This document shows positions 41,259 through 43,061 of a DNA stretch of 43,061 nucleotides, one piece after another. The DNA is from Pseudomonas fluorescens (GTDB taxonomy: Bacteria; Pseudomonadota; Gammaproteobacteria; Pseudomonadales; Pseudomonadaceae): positions 1 through 43,061 of the forward strand of contig NZ_CABVHQ010000052.1 of assembly GCF_902497895.1 (NCBI RefSeq). The letters run 5' to 3'. The notes under the pieces are model-generated. The model had not been told where the DNA came from and ran no database searches. It worked only from the letters and a program-made list of their open reading frames with translations. A program made the translations under genes and the position numbers. Within the stretch, counting starts at the first letter, position 1. Each line of letters starts with the position of its first letter.

Positions 41259-42791
41259 GTGACTGCGCTAAACTTGATTCCCGGCCAACTGACCCTTGCC
41301 CAGCTGCGGACCGTCTACCAGCAGCCGGTAACAATCAGCCTCGACGACAGCGCCTCGGCGCAGATCGAAGCCAGTGTGGCCTGTGTGGAACAGATCCTCG
41401 CTGAAAACCGCACTGCCTATGGCATCAACACCGGCTTCGGCCTGCTGGCCTCGACCCGCATCGCCAGCGAAGACCTGGAAAACCTCCAGCGTTCCCTGGT
41501 GCTGTCTCACGCCGCCGGTGTCGGCGAGCCGATCAGCGACGCGCTGGTGCGCCTGGTCATGGTGCTCAAGGTCAACAGCCTGAGCCGTGGTTTCTCCGGG
41601 ATCCGCCGTCAGGTGATCGATGCGCTGATCGCACTGATCAATGCCGAGGTCTACCCGCATATTCCGCTTAAAGGTTCGGTCGGTGCTTCCGGCGACCTGG
41701 CGCCACTGGCCCACATGTCGCTGGTGCTGCTGGGCGAAGGCAAGGCACGCTACAAAGGTGAATGGCTGGACGCGGTGAGCGCCCTGAAACAAGCCGGTCT
41801 GCAACCGCTGACATTGGCGGCCAAAGAAGGTCTGGCCTTGCTGAACGGGACCCAGGTCTCCACCGCCTACGCTCTGCGTGGCCTGTTCGAAGGCGAAGAC
41901 CTGTTCGCCGCGGCAGTGACCTGTGGCGGCTTGACCGTTGAAGCGGTACTGGGCTCGCGCTCGCCGTTCGACGCGCGGATTCACGATGCTCGCGGTCAAC
42001 GCGGGCAGATCGACGCCGCTGCGGCTTATCGTGATCTGCTGGGTGAGCGCAGCGAAGTCTCCGACTCTCACCAGAACTGCGAGAAGGTCCAGGACCCATA
42101 CTCCCTGCGCTGCCAGCCGCAAGTCATGGGCGCCTGCCTGACCCAGTTCCGTCAGGCGGCTGAAGTGCTGAGCATCGAAGCCAACGCCGTGTCGGATAAC
42201 CCGCTGGTGTTCGCTGCTGAAGGCGACGTGATCTCCGGCGGTAACTTCCACGCCGAACCCGTCGCCATGGCCGCGGACAACATGGCATTGGCCATCGCTG
42301 AAATCGGCTCGCTGAGCGAACGCCGCATCTCGCTGATGATGGACAAGCACATGTCGCAATTGCCGCCGTTCCTGGTGGCCAATGGCGGGGTCAACTCCGG
42401 CTTCATGATCGCCCAGGTGACTGCTGCAGCCCTGGCCAGCGAAAACAAGGCACTGTCGCATCCGCATTCGGTGGACAGCCTGCCGACCTCCGCCAACCAG
42501 GAAGACCACGTTTCCATGGCGCCTGCCGCCGGCAAGCGTCTCTGGGAAATGGCCGAAAACACCCGTGGCGTTCTCGCTGTGGAATGGCTCGCCGCTTGCC
42601 AGGGCCTGGACCTGCGCGACGGTCTGAAGACTTCGAGCAAACTTGAAGAAGCCCGCGGCATCCTGCGCAGCAAAGTGCCGTTTTACGAGAAGGACCGTTT
42701 CTTTGCGCCGGACATCAATGCCGCGAGCGAGTTGCTGGCTTCGCGCTGCCTGAATGAGTTGGTGCTGGCGAAGTTGCTGCCGAGCTTGTGA
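41259..42791 (+). CDS. hutH: Histidine ammonia-lyase (histidase)
   Basis: 510 residues from GTG 41259, with AAAAGGA upstream. The MIO triad is present at A143-S144-G145 in GSVGASGDLAPLAHM. Other active-site residues: Y54, H84, Asn in LLNGTQ, Q278-Y281-R284 in QDPYSLR, Phe in GGNFHAEP and Glu in NQEDHVSM. It converts L-histidine to urocanate and ammonia. It lies 123 bp after the MIO-less paralog, probably on the same transcript; hutI and hutG are expected beyond the window. Confidence 0.97.
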   Translation: MTALNLIPGQLTLAQLRTVYQQPVTISLDDSASAQIEASVACVEQILAENRTAYGINTGFGLLASTRIASEDLENLQRSLVLSHAAGVGEPISDALVRLVMVLKVNSLSRGFSGIRRQVIDALIALINAEVYPHIPLKGSVGASGDLAPLAHMSLVLLGEGKARYKGEWLDAVSALKQAGLQPLTLAAKEGLALLNGTQVSTAYALRGLFEGEDLFAAAVTCGGLTVEAVLGSRSPFDARIHDARGQRGQIDAAAAYRDLLGERSEVSDSHQNCEKVQDPYSLRCQPQVMGACLTQFRQAAEVLSIEANAVSDNPLVFAAEGDVISGGNFHAEPVAMAADNMALAIAEIGSLSERRISLMMDKHMSQLPPFLVANGGVNSGFMIAQVTAAALASENKALSHPHSVDSLPTSANQEDHVSMAPAAGKRLWEMAENTRGVLAVEWLAACQGLDLRDGLKTSSKLEEARGILRSKVPFYEKDRFFAPDINAASELLASRCLNELVLAKLLPSL

Positions 42792-42905
42792 TTGTGAGGT
42801 GGGCTGGCGTGACATTAGTGTTGCGTTCGAAAACCACCCCTCACCCCAACCCTCTCCCCAAGGGGGCATAGATATCTACACATCTTTTAAGGGCTGCCAA
42901 ATACT

Positions 42906-43051
42906 GTGGCGAGGGGGCTTGTCGGAACGCCGCACCGCCCCGCTCGGCTGCGCAGCAGTCGTAAAACCGGCGGATGCGTTCTACCTGGAAAACCGCGATA
43001 GCCGGTTTTAGGGCCGCTTCGCGACCCAGCGGGGGCAAGCCCCCTCGCCAC
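42906..43051. repeat. REPIN (GTGGCGAG type)
   Basis: GTGGCGAGGGGGCTTG (42906) and the inverse CAAGCCCCCTCGCCAC (ending 43051) with TCGGCTGCGCAGCAGTCG and GGCCGCTTCGCGACCC inside. A CCCTCACCCCAACCCTCTCCCC motif just before (about 42838-42859) is another common intergenic repeat. Confidence 0.85.
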
Positions 43052-43061
43052 AGGTAGGGTG

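Overview
The window is chromosomal DNA from a Pseudomonas of the fluorescens group. This rests on gene content and order (ntrBC next to glnA, thiI and typA; a large hut locus with hutF/hutC divergent and hutD-hutU-transporters-hutH downstream), high G+C codon use, and dense intergenic REP/REPIN palindromes of the types common in these species. Species-level naming would be a guess. No tRNA, rRNA, CRISPR array or prophage was seen.

Layout. 1-423 is the tail of an IS4-type transposase running in from outside. 516-1410 holds trmL and a small membrane protein gene, back to back. 1546-5725 is a horizontally acquired-looking gene for a giant DUF6543/leucine-rich-repeat toxin of the NEL effector type. 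It is broken by a frameshift, and its ligase end is short and lacks the catalytic Cys. 6214-12160 is a nitrogen-control block on the minus strand: ntrB-ntrC, a coupled pair of DUF4124 periplasmic proteins, and glnA with a textbook sigma54/NtrC control region. 12256-15670 is thiI and typA, closed by a strong terminator. 15831-24165 carries a YkgJ-type Cys-cluster protein, glycogen phosphorylase glgP, and a coupled DUF2339/DUF3999 membrane pair. 24466-29830 carries fbp, a DUF924 protein, a small Phd/ParE-type toxin-antitoxin pair, a dCache chemoreceptor and two lipoproteins.

29932-42791 is the histidine/urocanate utilization (hut) locus: hutF (minus) and hutC, hutD, hutU, an NCS1 urocanate-type permease, a HutXWV-type ABC transporter, a histidase-like gene without the MIO triad, and a canonical histidase. 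Imported histidine would be deaminated by HutH to urocanate and hydrated by HutU to imidazolone propionate. HutI (not in the window) opens that ring to formiminoglutamate, which HutF deiminates. HutC is the urocanate-responsive repressor. Operator-like TGTA-N2-TACA sites lie between hutF and hutC and over the predicted start of a sigma54 promoter for hutU.

The most notable observations are: (1) the first histidase paralog lacks exactly the Ala-Ser-Gly that forms the MIO cofactor, and a catalytic Tyr, while keeping most other pocket residues; (2) the hutU promoter combines a sigma54 element, a HutC operator over the start site and a distal 11-bp inverted repeat near -160; (3) five 14-bp tandem repeats, each carrying a ribosome-binding-like motif, lie between hutC and hutD; (4) the toxin gene is broken and has a perfect 10-bp inverted repeat upstream; (5) ten REP/REPIN loci plus one further REP-type hairpin fill most of the longer intergenic gaps. 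All calls come from reading the sequence; no database search was possible.
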